This document shows positions 31,552 through 42,435 of a stretch of 64,000 bases of DNA, piece after piece. The notes under the pieces were generated by a model. It searched no databases, was not told the DNA's origin, and was given only the letters and a program-made list of their open reading frames with translations. A program made the translations under genes and the position numbers. Numbering within the stretch: the first letter of the stretch is position 1; each line of letters starts with the position of its first letter. Source of the stretch: Omphalotus guepiniiformis (lineage: Eukaryota > Basidiomycota > Agaricomycetes > Agaricales > Omphalotaceae); the NCBI GenBank assembly GCA_028554645.1, contig JAQOOI010000018.1, positions 1,488,001 through 1,552,000 of the forward strand, read 5' to 3'.

Positions 31552-34500
31552 CTACACATTTGGACTATCGTTCGATACACTCAGGGCACTGATCAACTTA
31601 ATAGCCTCCTCCTCCTCCTCCTCTTCCTCCTCCTCCTCCTCCTCCTCCTCGTCGTGCTCCTCTTCATCGTTGGCAGCAACGGAAGGTTCTGCTGGTATGC
31701 TGGGAGCAGACCTTGTTCTCCAATGCGACAGAGATCCTTGACCAGGGGTTAGTGTTTTGCGAGGAAAGGCAGGATATTTCAGAAGCTTCTGCAGGCGTGT
31801 TGTATGCAACGCGAAACAACGCCCACGTCGTTGTCTATATAGAGCAACCTGGTACGCAAGGGTAGGGTTGTTCTCTCGGAATTCCTCCTCTTTTGCGAGC
31901 AAAAACGCAGCTTCATCTTCAATGTACGTTATGAGGCGCCGTATCTCTATCTGCAGCCTCTCAATTTCCTCAGCAGCCCGTTGTGTCTTGAAGTATTGAT
32001 CCATCGCAGCACGTCCAGCCGGTGTTGCCCAGATTTTCTCCCGCACGTCATTCCTTGCATCACGAAGGAGGTCAAACTCGGCAAGGAACGTGTATTCGAC
32101 AATCGTATCCCAATCGAGTGGAGGACGGGGAGGGGAGAGTTGGGCGGCGGCGGCATTGTAGTTGGCAAGTGCTGTTTTGATAGCTTGCGACCTGGCCTTG
32201 AGTGCCTTTCCTATATGCTTTCGTAACTTATAACCTTGTGATAGGCTGTTGAGATGGTATTCTGCGAGACATTGAAAGACTCACCTGTTTGAGACATATT
32301 CATCCGTGTTAGCTCGAACATGCGAGCCACCACTAGCCCTTCTAGTCTATCGAGGCAGCACTGATAGGTGGAACGAGCCACCAGCTTCTCAGCAGCTATC
32401 CACTCCTCCGAGCCCTCCATCCACCGGTCTTGAGGTGCGATATTCAAGCGCCATTCCATATCAAGCACGGCCTGCTTTGCATCATGGAGGGCTTCGTAGT
32501 CTCGTCGGCGTTGTTTCTCGATTTCATTCACCTGCTGTGATTCCTCTCTTGTTGACCCACTTGCGACTGTCTGCTCCGTGGTATTGATCCATATAGTCTT
32601 CGTGTTGGAGTACTTCAACCTGTAAGAACATTCATATTAGTATTTCGAGAGCATTCGCAGGTTCGAATATACGTACTGTGCATCCCTTAGCCTGATGAGC
32701 TTCTTGTAATATTCCATCTGGAGAGTCTCCTCTTCAGGCTCCTTTTTCAGCGAATGAAGATATAGCCTTTCCTCCTCCAACCAACCCTCTACCTGCTGCG
32801 GCTCTGTTACGCCGATTGCATTGAGCGAACGAAGCATGGTTTGCTCAGTTCCCAGAATCTCCACTGCTCGCTTATAGCTGATGGAAAGAATCTTGCTAAC
32901 CTGAGGGAAGGTCTCGAAATCGTCCATGTGGCGTGCGTACACTGCAATCTCTTGATGACGATGGAAAACGCTGGCATGTCGGACAGAGCTGGCAAGTGCA
33001 TTGGATCTAGAGAAGAAGGACTCGCAACCCTCCAGGTCTTCGAGCCCTGTGCCTTTCACATATGTTCCCAGGTTATTTGTTTGGCAAAGTCGAGCGTGCC
33101 CATGTCCGTGAAATATCCCAACCAAACTTGTGTAGTTGTGAGACTTCGCGAGGGCTGCCAGGGGGCTGTGACGGACAGTCGACCCGAACTTGCAGCCAAT
33201 GTCGTAACCTCCGCCCAGACCATTACCGAGAAGACGAATGAGCTGGTTGACGATTGCGAGGGGATATTTCGACCTGTAAATACCAATTAGTTGAGTCTTG
33301 ATATCCGCAGCGGCGACTTACAATTCCCCGCTTTGAACCATGTCAGCGATGAGGAGAATGAATCCATGGCGACACAGAGAGAGAAAGACGCCTGTCTCAT
33401 CATAAATTGACCACATTTTAGACGTGTTGGACTCCTTCATGTTGTGCCACCGGTCCTCGCATGAGTTTTCCTCCTCCTCCTCCACATCCTCCCATTCGTC
33501 CCAATTTGTCCTATCCCATCGGTCAACCTCAGCACGGCTCAAAAAGTAATCCAATCCTCCAATGCGTGAATCCAAACGCTCCTTCGACGGCCCCAAACCA
33601 GCCACTAAGTTCCCATCCTCATCAACACCAGCATCTCGGCATTTGAAACGTTTCAGCGAGTCATTGCCATCCATCGTGAAAAGCATGCTGAATTTGAGCT
33701 CTTTCTCCCCCTCGAGCTTATAAAGACAGCATGGACAAGCATTTTTTAGACGCCAGTCTGATGAGTCTCGTCCGAGTGCAGTCTTGACCCGTATATCGAC
33801 ACGTCGCTGCACCTCCAGATACAAATCGTAGGCGATAGAGAATTGGTGATAGAAATACGGCTTGTACGGGCGACTGTGAATGTCACATAAGCCCTTAACA
33901 AACGATTGGATTGAAAGACGAGGTGCTCGTACATGAAGAACCCTGAAGAGCTCGAGAGTGCGAATAGAAAAGCCAAGGGAGGCGTCGGATGGGGCACAGG
34001 GGAAGAATCCATGTTGAACGAACGAGGAAGACACGTAAGGATCCTTTTTGTCATCAATATAGATGCATTGCTTCTGGACACCTGTAGTACATGTCAGCTA
34101 GTTCAGAGTTTTCAATGAAAGGGAGATGTACCGAAGAGATCTGCCCCAGTGACTACTACGAATGGCAACTCCGATAGTGTTGGTGTTGTAGGGTCATGGG
34201 CCATGCTTGAAGCACCCAAAGACGCACTCCATTCCATATATGACTGCACCATTGAGTCGTACTGGGGCGCAAAAGCCAGGTTACGTCTTTGAGTACGGTC
34301 TCTTCGTGTACGGTAGTCCATGCGTTTCCTACACGGACATAAATATCATGTAGCTCATAGGATATCACCAAAACTCACCTTTTACCTCGCAGTTCTTCTT
34401 GAAGTTCTAAGATAATATCTCCAAATTCCCCCCCTTGATGACTGGTCTCCATAGTAGTATCCCCAGCCAAGACATCCTCCAGCTGTTGATTACCCTCGAA

Positions 34501-34710
34501 TGTCTCGCAATCGAAGCTATCGTCGACCGCCATAAATTCAAAAACATTCGGAGGTGCGTCTGAGATTTGCAAAGCTGCTTGCTCTTTGATTTGCGTGATC
34601 TCCTTGGGCTTATACAGGCGCGATGTAGCGGGACGAGTGCTTATTCCAGCACCTCCAGATATGTGGCGTAGTTTTTTTGAGCTTCTGTGACGATTTGCAT
34701 TCTTGCCCAT
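31552..34710 (-). CDS. KDZ-family transposase
   Basis: Six exons on the minus strand (34710-34379, 34328-34132, 34081-33322, 33273-32677, 32619-32285, 32234-31552) join in frame to 967 residues. Landmarks: a basic N-terminus (MGKNANRHRSSKK), SFVQHGFFPCAPSD, ACPCCLYKLEGEKELKFS, then TMDGNDSLKRF with the first catalytic Asp. IYDETGVFLSLCRHGF, ADMVQSGEL, GGGYDIGCKFGSTV (second acidic site), GIFHGHGHARLCQ and GLEDLEGCESFFSRSNALAS (third acidic site) follow; these are the RNase H-fold blocks of KDZ transposases. The C-terminal third is coiled coil, ending in a long Glu run (about 20 Glu; plus 31599-31652). ATG 34710 was chosen over the upstream in-frame ATG near 34770 because conserved sequence starts after it. 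All splice phases close and no stop interrupts, so it may be active. Confidence 0.92.
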
Positions 34711-35046
34711 CGTTGACGATTGACGCAGTGCGCGCGTAGCACGTGAATAACAGAACGCGCGCGTGGCACGTGACATGGCAAACCACTTGTCGCTACTGAT
34801 CAACAACTTGTCAACTCTACACTCTACACTCGCGTCGCCGCTTGTAAGTCGTTCATACCCTCATCTCTTCTTACCATACAACTATCAGAACCGTTCTACA
34901 TAGAGGGCATGATTTCAATGCGGAATCGTTCCCGGGTCCAGGGAATCATGCTGGCTATGTGCAATGGCTCTGGTAATTGTATGGCAAGAAGAACGTTCCT
35001 TCATATACTTCAAACGTTGATGCTTGCGAGTTCTCTTAGGTTCACA
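34711..35046. promoter_or_regulatory. Divergent promoter between the KDZ transposase and TET/JBP gene
   Basis: 336 bp separate the two starts, so both genes probably share a bidirectional control region. Small direct repeats are present (GCGCGCGTAGCACGTGA and a close copy GCGCGCGTGGCACGTGA near 34730-34775, each with a CACGTG E-box). No TATA box is obvious. Confidence 0.5.
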
Positions 35047-36602
35047 ATGGGTAACACGAGAAAAGTACGGTACTCTTCTTGCATGTGAGTTTGTGCTAAG
35101 GCGCTCCTTCTCTAGCTACGATCTGGAAAGACCTACGGAGACTTCGACTGGCGTGCTGAGCTGAAGGATGCACGCGTCTTTACCGTTGACGTCGAGTCAT
35201 GCCCCTCTCTTGAAGCCCTCTTACTTCGTGCCCTGGATAATGAAACGAAATCGCCTGATGAGGAGCTGGAAGCATTTGATGATGGCGGGCAAGAGAATTC
35301 GGCAGACCCAATCAGCGAGACGACAACCGCAGCGGAAGAAACCACCACCACTCCGACAAAGAACGATAGAAAACGCGATGCGCCAAATCCCAATGGCAAA
35401 AAGTTCAACCCCCGTCACGCAAAGCGACGTTGTCGACGAGCTGCCGAATTCGAAGCATCAGGCCACTTGCATGCGAATAGAAGCGATGCCCTCGACTCCT
35501 GTCAACCATATCCCACCGACGTTGACGTTGAGGATCTGCGTGCAGCAGCCGGTGGATTTGTGGGTGTCGACGCAGAGTACGTTGGCGCGAAGAATATTCA
35601 CACACCACTGTGGCTTCATGAGAATGGATTTCGCTATGTGGAATGGGAGGGGAAGTGAGTACACCACAATTCGTCATGTGAGATTATCTGCTCAATAGGA
35701 TGTAGCTATGCGATACCAATCGTCGACTCCAAAAACCGTCTTTTTGCTGTTGCCGTGAAGAGAATCAAAGAGGTAGGATATCAACGTGCCGTCGAGGAAG
35801 CATGCGCAGCTCTGGAGAAAGCTCGCGCCGATACGACCTTTGAGCCGAAAGAGAAGGAGCATAAGCGCGGTGGCTTCCCCGCAGCTGCATTTGGTTGGTC
35901 TATTGGACAGGGCCAGAAGCGTCCCACCCACACTGCTGGACTGCGAAAGGATCTTATGCAGAAGCTTGTTGAATTGCCGTGCTTTCAGCGAATTGCTGCT
36001 GCGCAGGATGGTACGTCCCGGGATAATCGCTTGGTATGTTTACTGATAGGATGGGTCAGCTGCATTCGCCTATTGGTCTCCAAAGAATTATGTGTACTAT
36101 AAAAAGAGCATGGATGAATTGAAGCAACGTATTCCCCACTTCAAACTGAACTTCGACCGGAGCATCTTTGCTTGCATCACTTTAAACTTCGGCCCTCGGA
36201 CTTGCACCTATATCCATACTGACACGAAGAACGCTGTCCACGGTATGTGTGCTATCACTTCAGGTGGTAGCTACGACCATAAAAAGGGCGGCCACTTGAT
36301 TTTGTGGGACTTGAAGCTTGTCATTGAGTTTTCCACCTGGTTGTACCATCTTGATTCCCTCCGCTCTTCTCCGTCACTCCTCCAACACCCCTGTGCAGGA
36401 TGGAGAAACGCGCTACTCCATAACCCAGTACACTGCTGGAGGAATCTTTCGCTGGCTTGAGTATGACGGAAATACTGAGAAGCAGCTGGTTCAGAAGCGG
36501 AAGCGCGCCTTGCTTAAACGCCTCTTCGACGAGCGGGGTAAACGCTGGGCTAAGATGGTTGACATGTTTTCAACGTTGGATGAGCTTCGCAAGGACCTAT
36601 AG
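35047..36602 (+). pseudogene. TET/JBP-family 2-oxoglutarate/Fe(II) dioxygenase, frameshifted
   Basis: TET/JBP enzymes oxidise 5-methylcytosine or thymine in DNA. Exons 35047-35064, 35116-35654, 35706-36010 and 36060-36602 give the fungal family blocks. These are YAIPIVDSKNRLFAVAVKR, HKRGGFPAAAFGWSIGQGQ, QDAAFAYWSPKNYVYY, TYIHTDTKNAVHGMCAITSG (His-x-Asp iron ligands) and GGHLILWDLKLVIEF. The next block, FPPGCTILIPSALLRHS (distal His) with ETRYSITQYTAGG (2OG-binding Arg), is one frame later. The break is at a T4 run, 36329-36332, where T3 would keep the frame. The exon total is one base too long, confirming a single extra base. The N-terminal half is low complexity with a basic patch (RHAKRRCRRA). 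Either a recently dead gene or a sequencing error in the homopolymer. It is divergent to the transposase. Confidence 0.88.
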
Positions 36603-37604
36603 TGGTTGTATGCCTATATACGAATGATCTTATCACAGCTTGCGATCATGTACACGTATTGTATCTGAATATAATCTCTGTATCTGGCTCTATATGTTGA
36701 TTCAGAGTGAACTATTGAAGTATAGTTGTATGTCCGAGATGCCCGACGTTCGAGCTCAACGTGAATAACGATGAAAGCAGCATGAGTATTCATCGTAACA
36801 TCTTCTAGCTGGGTGAGTAGAGTCTTGGATACTCAATACACAGTCTTAAGTCTTTACATACTGAGTTCTCATTCATTTTGTGAGTGGTACATGAAGTCGT
36901 TACGATCATAGTCAAGTATCCTACTTATACCTTAGACAAATGTATGTTATGTTGTTGATTTTTGTGTAAGTCACTCAATCTCATGATATATGCACAGAGA
37001 CCTCAGATCCAAGATTTTATTGCAAGATTTGTTCATTTACACTCACTACAACCTTGTAAGTACCAAATGTAGAGGGTCTTGCAAGTCATCTGTAGAGTCT
37101 ACAGAGAGTTCCTGAGCATTGAGGATTGCTATATACACTGTATATACATCCATAGGCTCTCTAGACTCATTTCTCTTATGGATGCCACTCACGATGAATT
37201 CAGTATTACTTGGGAACTTTACAAAAGAAATACTTGATTATTATATCAATTGTACATAATACACGGTTAGAAAAAGTGACATAAGATTTGTATTGACACT
37301 CCTGAGGTCCTTGAATGCAGTTTACTCTATGTCTTTGTCAATCTGAGGAAGTTGAGGCCAAAGTGTGGTTGACAGTCGGAGTACAAGCAGGAGCATATAC
37401 CTTTTATGGACATGTCTGTTTGTCATTACTCTCTCGCGCAAACAAGAACTTCAAAACTTTCGGCCACTTCAACCTAGTCAGCACCATACAGAAACTACAA
37501 AATAGTTTCCTATTACCTGCTTCATGTCTCAAATTTAACTGAATGCCTACACAGAGAAAGATGACAAGATAATTTATTCCTCGGCAAAAATACAAGAATA
37601 TCTA
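36603..37604. other. Non-coding stretch inside the KDZ element
   Basis: About 1 kb of AT-rich sequence between two convergent genes. Small open frames only, and no motif recognised. Confidence 0.5.
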
Positions 37605-38927
37605 CTATTCGTCGTTGTCAAAATTGAAAGGAGGATCCCAGGCTTGGACTCGATCGGCCATGTATTCACGCACAAAGAAAGCATTTGCGTCTTCAACTGT
37701 GAAGAATACCTGCAACGCCCCTCCACCCCATCCGAGACCTTCTCGAAGTGCCGCATGCCTGGAGAAAACAGTGGCCGTGAGCTTCAAAGCAGACAATGAA
37801 TAACGAAAATAACAGAACGTACACATTTTCATACACTCCAGGGTTGACACCTTGAGTAATTACCCAGTAGTAGACTATGTCAGGATTTGAAGGAACTGAG
37901 TTGAGACGTTCGATTACACCACTTTTACAGGCTTGAAGGTAGGCTGCCTTCGCTGTCGGGTAGGAGAAAAATCCCTTGAATACCCCACCTTTGTTCTTGT
38001 CGGCAGAGGGAATTTGAGACCTGAAGGAATAAAATGAGACACTCTGAAATGAAAAAAAATTGCCCAACACACATACCATGATGAGAAAGCACCATGCTTG
38101 GAGCCACGATAGAGTACGTAGGCATTCCAGCCTTTCTTTGAGGGAGAGCGCTGTGGAGTCTGGTGAACCGGCCGCGATGGAGTCGAAGGAGGCGACTTAA
38201 ACTTGTAGCGGGGTAGCTGTGGCAGCTTGGAGGGAGAAGCCGGTATTTCTTTTGAAGTATGCAGAGTGGGACGCGCTGCCGCAGCACTTGACTCACCAAC
38301 CACCTCATGAGAGCGACGTAGCTGGTCTCGACGGCTTTCATTGACCGCGCAATGCAGCTGCGCTTGTTCGAACGTATGTTCGTCTTCGTCGTCATCGGTT
38401 GTTTCATCATCAGTGGGAGGTTCATCTGTTTCTGACGGGGAATACAGTTCATCTGTAAGGACTAATATTACCTTCAGTAACACACAAAATAAAACAATCC
38501 ATGACGACGTACGAACTTGAAGCTGCTCCATTCTATCAGTCAAGGCAGCTGCAGACAGTGTGTGTGTACTTAGTATTACCCGCATATGAAAAGAATTAAG
38601 AGCAAGTACTCACCAAGATGTTCCTGGCCATCCTTTTGCGCCCTCTTCAAGTCTTATGCCGGTAGCACATTGAAGTCAGAGTTATACATTCGAGCATTAG
38701 CAAGGAACGTACCAGCAAACATGTCGGACAATTGAGTTGCACGCAAGCGTTGACCTACGCAGAATGTCAACCATTCAGAACACAGATATATGAACAAAAA
38801 AAAGTACCATGACGAGCCTTGGGCCTGAGTTTTTCCGACCTTCCCTTCCCTTTTTCTTTGTCTTTTCCTGAAATAAAAAACATCTATGAACGGAAGATCA
38901 ACATGGCAAGTAGCACGTACCTGCCAT
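37605..38927 (-). CDS. KDZ-element cargo protein with two RNase H1 N-terminal (viroplasmin)-like modules
   Basis: Eight exons on the minus strand (38927-38921, 38867-38808, 38754-38713, 38652-38614, 38548-38513, 38452-38077, 38020-37823, 37758-37605) join in frame to 303 residues. A basic start (MAGKDKEKGKGRSEKLRPK, nuclear-type) is followed by a coiled coil and an acidic linker (TDDETTDDDEDE). The first module is KGWNAYVLYRGSKHGAFSSW with GGVFKGFFSYPTAKAAY; the second is YYWVITQGVNPGVYEN with ALQVFFTVEDANAFFV. Both fit the RNase H1 N-terminal / caulimovirus-VI fold that binds RNA-DNA hybrids or dsRNA, with no RNase H catalytic domain attached. The first exon is only 7 nt. Role in transposition is unknown; hybrid or DNA binding is an inference from the fold. 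Confidence 0.75.
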
Positions 38928-39283
38928 TCAGTCTTGAGGTATGATGGGGGGAAGAAAGAGAGAGAGAAAGTCGGAGTCGAACTCGAACATGGAGTAACTA
39001 ACAGAGGGATAACCGACCAGCGCTACCATGTGGATGGGCGCTTTCATGCTTATCAGCGATAACACCTGACCAATCTTTGAATTTGTAAGCACTTATCTTT
39101 TATCACCACCCGTCATCACAACATCACAACATGGGTCGGCGTCCGCTTGCAGGGAAACACGACAGCGACGTGTTTCAGCGCGTTTCACGCAATGAGCATC
39201 GCGGTCAAACGTGACTTTGTTGAGCGAAACTTTGTGAGTGCTTACACATTCAAAACTGGCCTTGCACGCTCATCTTCATCCTC
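38928..39283. other. Divergent spacer between two KDZ cargo genes
   Basis: 356 bp between divergent starts, so probably a shared promoter. No TATA box was recognised. Confidence 0.45.
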
Positions 39284-41835
39284 ATGCCAGCCAATTTAAT
39301 CAACCTCCTGAACCCTTCAGTCTCTGAGCAGCCATCATGCAATGAATATCTCAAGTCAAACACACAGGCCTTCACCGAAACCTCCGAGTACCTCCCCCAC
39401 AACTACACCTCTGATCTTTCGTTCTCGACAGCTGGGCCGTATGCTCAGTCATGGGGCACCACCAACAATCACGTTGATCTTCCCTCAATGCTGACATGGC
39501 CTCTAGACCATCACTCTGCTCATCTTGCTGGCAGTCTATACCAGCCGGATGCCGCCTTCGACGCGCTCAATTTCGAAAACTTCCACTTTGACGACTTCAG
39601 TCACAATGACTTCAGTCACAATGACTTTGGTCACAGCATTGCGGCACCCCATAGTAACTCAGACTATACACCTACCGCCTCTGTCAGCAGCAATAGGGTG
39701 CAGGAAAACCATCCTTGCGATGATGTGTACCCCTCGTCTTTCCTATCCTCCCAAAACGACTTCATTTCACCTACATCTTCTGCACCGAAAACTCCTCCGT
39801 GCAGTAATTTCAGCACCTCACCCTCTACACACAATCAAGTTGCTTCAGACGTGGATGCTGTATGCGCAAACTCAACAGAAGCCCCGATTGAGTTTGTGAA
39901 CACGTTCGGACCTGCACCAGCCCGTCTACCACCTTCAAGGAACGATCTTATCCCTCCTAAACCTTCTCAACCAACGCCAGCCATCAACCCTGATGCTGCA
40001 GGCTCTCAGAATGACTACCTTCCCCCTGCACCTCCTCGCACTTCCTACAATGTTCCAAACACAACCACCTCGTGCGCCGACGCAGAAACGCATGCTAACG
40101 GAGGCTGAGAAAGCTTCGAGGGCTTTGAGCCGAGCAAATATCAAGGCCTTGCAGGATCAGCTTGCTTTGGATATTAAGGAGGCAACCGGTGCCTATGAAG
40201 AACGTCTGCAGGAAATTGCTGACAAGTACAGCTATACCCTTGACAAGGTTAAGGGTATAGCTAATAATATGTCTCGCGCAAAGGGCAAGAGGGCACCTGC
40301 GGCCCACAATGCCCTTCTTCATTTCGCAAGGAAGGATTTGGTTGCTAGCGGGAGTGCGTGGTTCATACTTTTATCCAAACCTCATTGCTGATTATTGTGG
40401 TTCAATAGAGCTCGCCCCAGGTGCACCAATGCCCAAATTACAGGAGTTACGCCACATCATCAACACAGACGAAGACTACCGAAAGCTGCAAGAGGATACG
40501 AAGAAGATTGAGGAATTGAAACAGGAGCTCGCGGAGGATCGTGCACTCAAGGAAGTCGGTGTGCGAATGTCAAAAGTATCGGTTCAGCAGGACGTACGAA
40601 GCACCTTTGACAACGCTATGATGGAGGTGAGTGTACTTTTCCAAGCAATGCAGCATAGTGTATCTAACACGGTATAACTAGCTGATCATGCTCTCAAAGC
40701 GTACTGGAGCCAAGTCATTCCTCTACGTCACCCGGGGAACAGCAAATTGCTCATCTGCACCAGCATTTGGGACCTCCGACGATACAGTGGAGGACTTCTT
40801 TCGCGAGCAAATGAAAGTCGATCCATGGAACCTCTTATCAATGTTCGAACTATGGTCTATTTCTAGAGACGTATCTCGTGAGTACTTTTGGTACCGTCCG
40901 GTCTTTAAATACTGTCTCAAAGGTTGATTTAGAGATACGACCCAAGAATTCATCAGAATGGCGAACCGAATGTGTATCAATGATCAATGCTGGCCTCCGT
41001 GAGTCTCTATGTTCTCTCTGTGCGCCGTATATTGCTGAAAATGCAGGTTTCACACTACAGGTCAAATTGTTCGTAATCCAGAGTTACACATGAGCTACGA
41101 CAGGTATCGCACAGCGATTGTGCAGACCTATCATGTCCGACTCATTGGCTGGCCGTTCAAGGAGGAATCGAGCAACGATGACGCTGGCGAGCCCCTACCA
41201 AAGCTCATAAGCCCTCATCGTATCACTTCCATGGAGGATGTACGCCTCCTGCATCATCGCCTCAAGACGGGAACCTGTCGGTGGGAGCCTATGACAGCCA
41301 AGGATGTGGATCAGGAGATGGAGGAATACAGGAGGTTGAAGGACAGTGGCAAGTCGTCGTCACATGGCTCTTCAGGAAATAAGAAGAGAAAGAAAGGTGA
41401 ACGGGGCAAGGATAAGGAGAACGGAACGTACAGAGATATTGGGGAAGGGTGTGCCGGTGTAGCGATGATGATAACAACGATGACAACGATGACAACGCCC
41501 TTCATGAAGACACCAATTCTGCTGCACGTTCTACTGCGAGGAAGAGGCGACGTACGAAAGAGACGACAGATCATGGCCTGCGGAAGTCGACGAGCAAGAA
41601 GGCGAAGCAGAAAGTCAGTCAAGGAAGCCGAACGAAGGAATCATCTACGACACGGAAGCCTGCGAGGAAAAAGACACACAAAGCAGATGCTGCTGCCCAG
41701 CTACCCCCAACGTACAAGAGTAAAGAGTTCGTTGATAGTGATAGTGACAGCGACGAGGACGACGTCAACGTCAACGTCGAGACGGGCCTTCGCAGCGGTG
41801 GAGCCGGCGCTGACAACGACAACGACACTGCATAA
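39284..41835 (+). CDS. KDZ-element cargo protein of unknown function (basic, nuclear-type)
   Basis: A model starting at 39284 has exons about 39284-39895, 40002-40353, 40409-40626, 40682-40870s, then pieces around 40937-41001 and 41061-41428, and a last exon to 41835. The N-terminal 200 residues are low complexity, with a tandem DDFSHNDFSHNDFGHS repeat. The conserved core is MLTEAEKASRALSRANIKAL, LDIKEATGAYEERLQEIA, GVRMSKVSVQQDVR, SFLYVTRG and YHVRLIGWPF, then SPHRITSMEDVRLLHHRLK with CRW. I recall this core from many Agaricomycete hypothetical proteins, often near transposons. The C-terminus alternates basic and acidic runs (RKRRR, KKAKQK, DSDSDSDEDD). The intron at 39896-40001 and a 35-nt one near 41429-41463 are inferred from frame continuity. 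Function unknown. Confidence 0.65.
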
Positions 41836-42155
41836 GCAGCCCCTCGACTTTGTCTCCCTGCCCCCATTACACACTCAAAAATCTTCACTCAATCCCTTCC
41901 CCTGCCACTGCCATATACCATCCTCACTGTGGCCTTACATGGTCAATAGATAGTTGAAATAAATATGCTTTCAGTCTTATTTTAACCAATGATGCAAGTA
42001 ATCCTTCAATTACTCCTAGAGAACAGTGTGTTACATGAGAATAAGAGCTATTAAGTCCACAAGTATAGCTTGAAAGGTACAAGGTTGAGCTTATAGTGCA
42101 GGGGAAATCTTATTGGAGGTGTAGAGGTGAAATATAAGGAAATATAAGGAAATGT
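41836..42155. other. Non-coding inner flank of the right TIR
   Basis: 320 bp, AT-rich, with a short direct repeat (AAATATAAGG twice near 42130-42150). No gene. Confidence 0.5.
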
Positions 42156-42427
42156 TGAGCTCGTCGAGCTCGACGACGAGCGGAGAGGTACGGACGGTGT
42201 CGGAAAGGTCGGGAGAGAAGCGAGACGCGTGACGAGTCGTGCGTCAGCACGTTGATGACAGGACACCCATACCTTACTTACCCGAGCACTCTCAAAAGCT
42301 TCAAGTCCCCTAAATTGCGAGCCGTTTTCAGAGGAAAGGCATGATGCCCGGTAAGCCGTCTAACTAGACGGAACCACGCGGCGGATGGTTCCGTCTAATT
42401 TGATGGTTTATGTGGGCTGATCAGGTG
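42156..42427 (-). repeat. Right terminal inverted repeat of the KDZ element (272 bp)
   Basis: Inverse of 31214-31485 over its whole length, with the same sub-terminal hairpin and inner palindrome. Confidence 0.92.
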
Positions 42428-42435
42428 AAACAAAA
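42428..42435. repeat. KDZ element target-site duplication, right copy
   Basis: AAACAAAA, directly after the right terminal inverted repeat. Confidence 0.85.

Larger units (their letters stand above)
31214..42427. mobile_element. KDZ (Kyakuja-Dileera-Zisupton) DNA transposon carrying a TET/JBP gene, 11,214 bp
   Basis: The element is bounded by 272-bp terminal inverted repeats (31214-31485 and 42156-42427) starting CACCTGATCAGCCCACATAA, with an 8-bp target duplication AAACAAAA. Inside are four genes: KDZ transposase (minus, 34710-31552), TET/JBP dioxygenase (plus, 35047-36602), a protein with RNase H1 N-terminal-like modules (minus, 38927-37605) and a basic protein of unknown function (plus, 39284-41835). 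The association of KDZ transposases with TET/JBP genes in basidiomycetes is established (work of Iyer, Aravind and colleagues). Zisupton-type 8-bp duplications fit, as I recall the literature. The transposase frame is intact; the TET/JBP frame is broken by one base. Near-identical TIRs argue for recent movement. Confidence 0.93.

Noticed and set aside
36240..36265. A tiny GT..AG pair (GTATGTGTGCTATCACTTCAG) in the TET/JBP gene as an intron
   Set aside because: It encodes the conserved MCAITSG segment and is too short to splice.
38950..39050. tRNA-like text on the minus strand (GTTCGAGTTCGACTCC with a GCGC run upstream)
   Set aside because: No acceptor stem or consistent T-arm pairing could be built.
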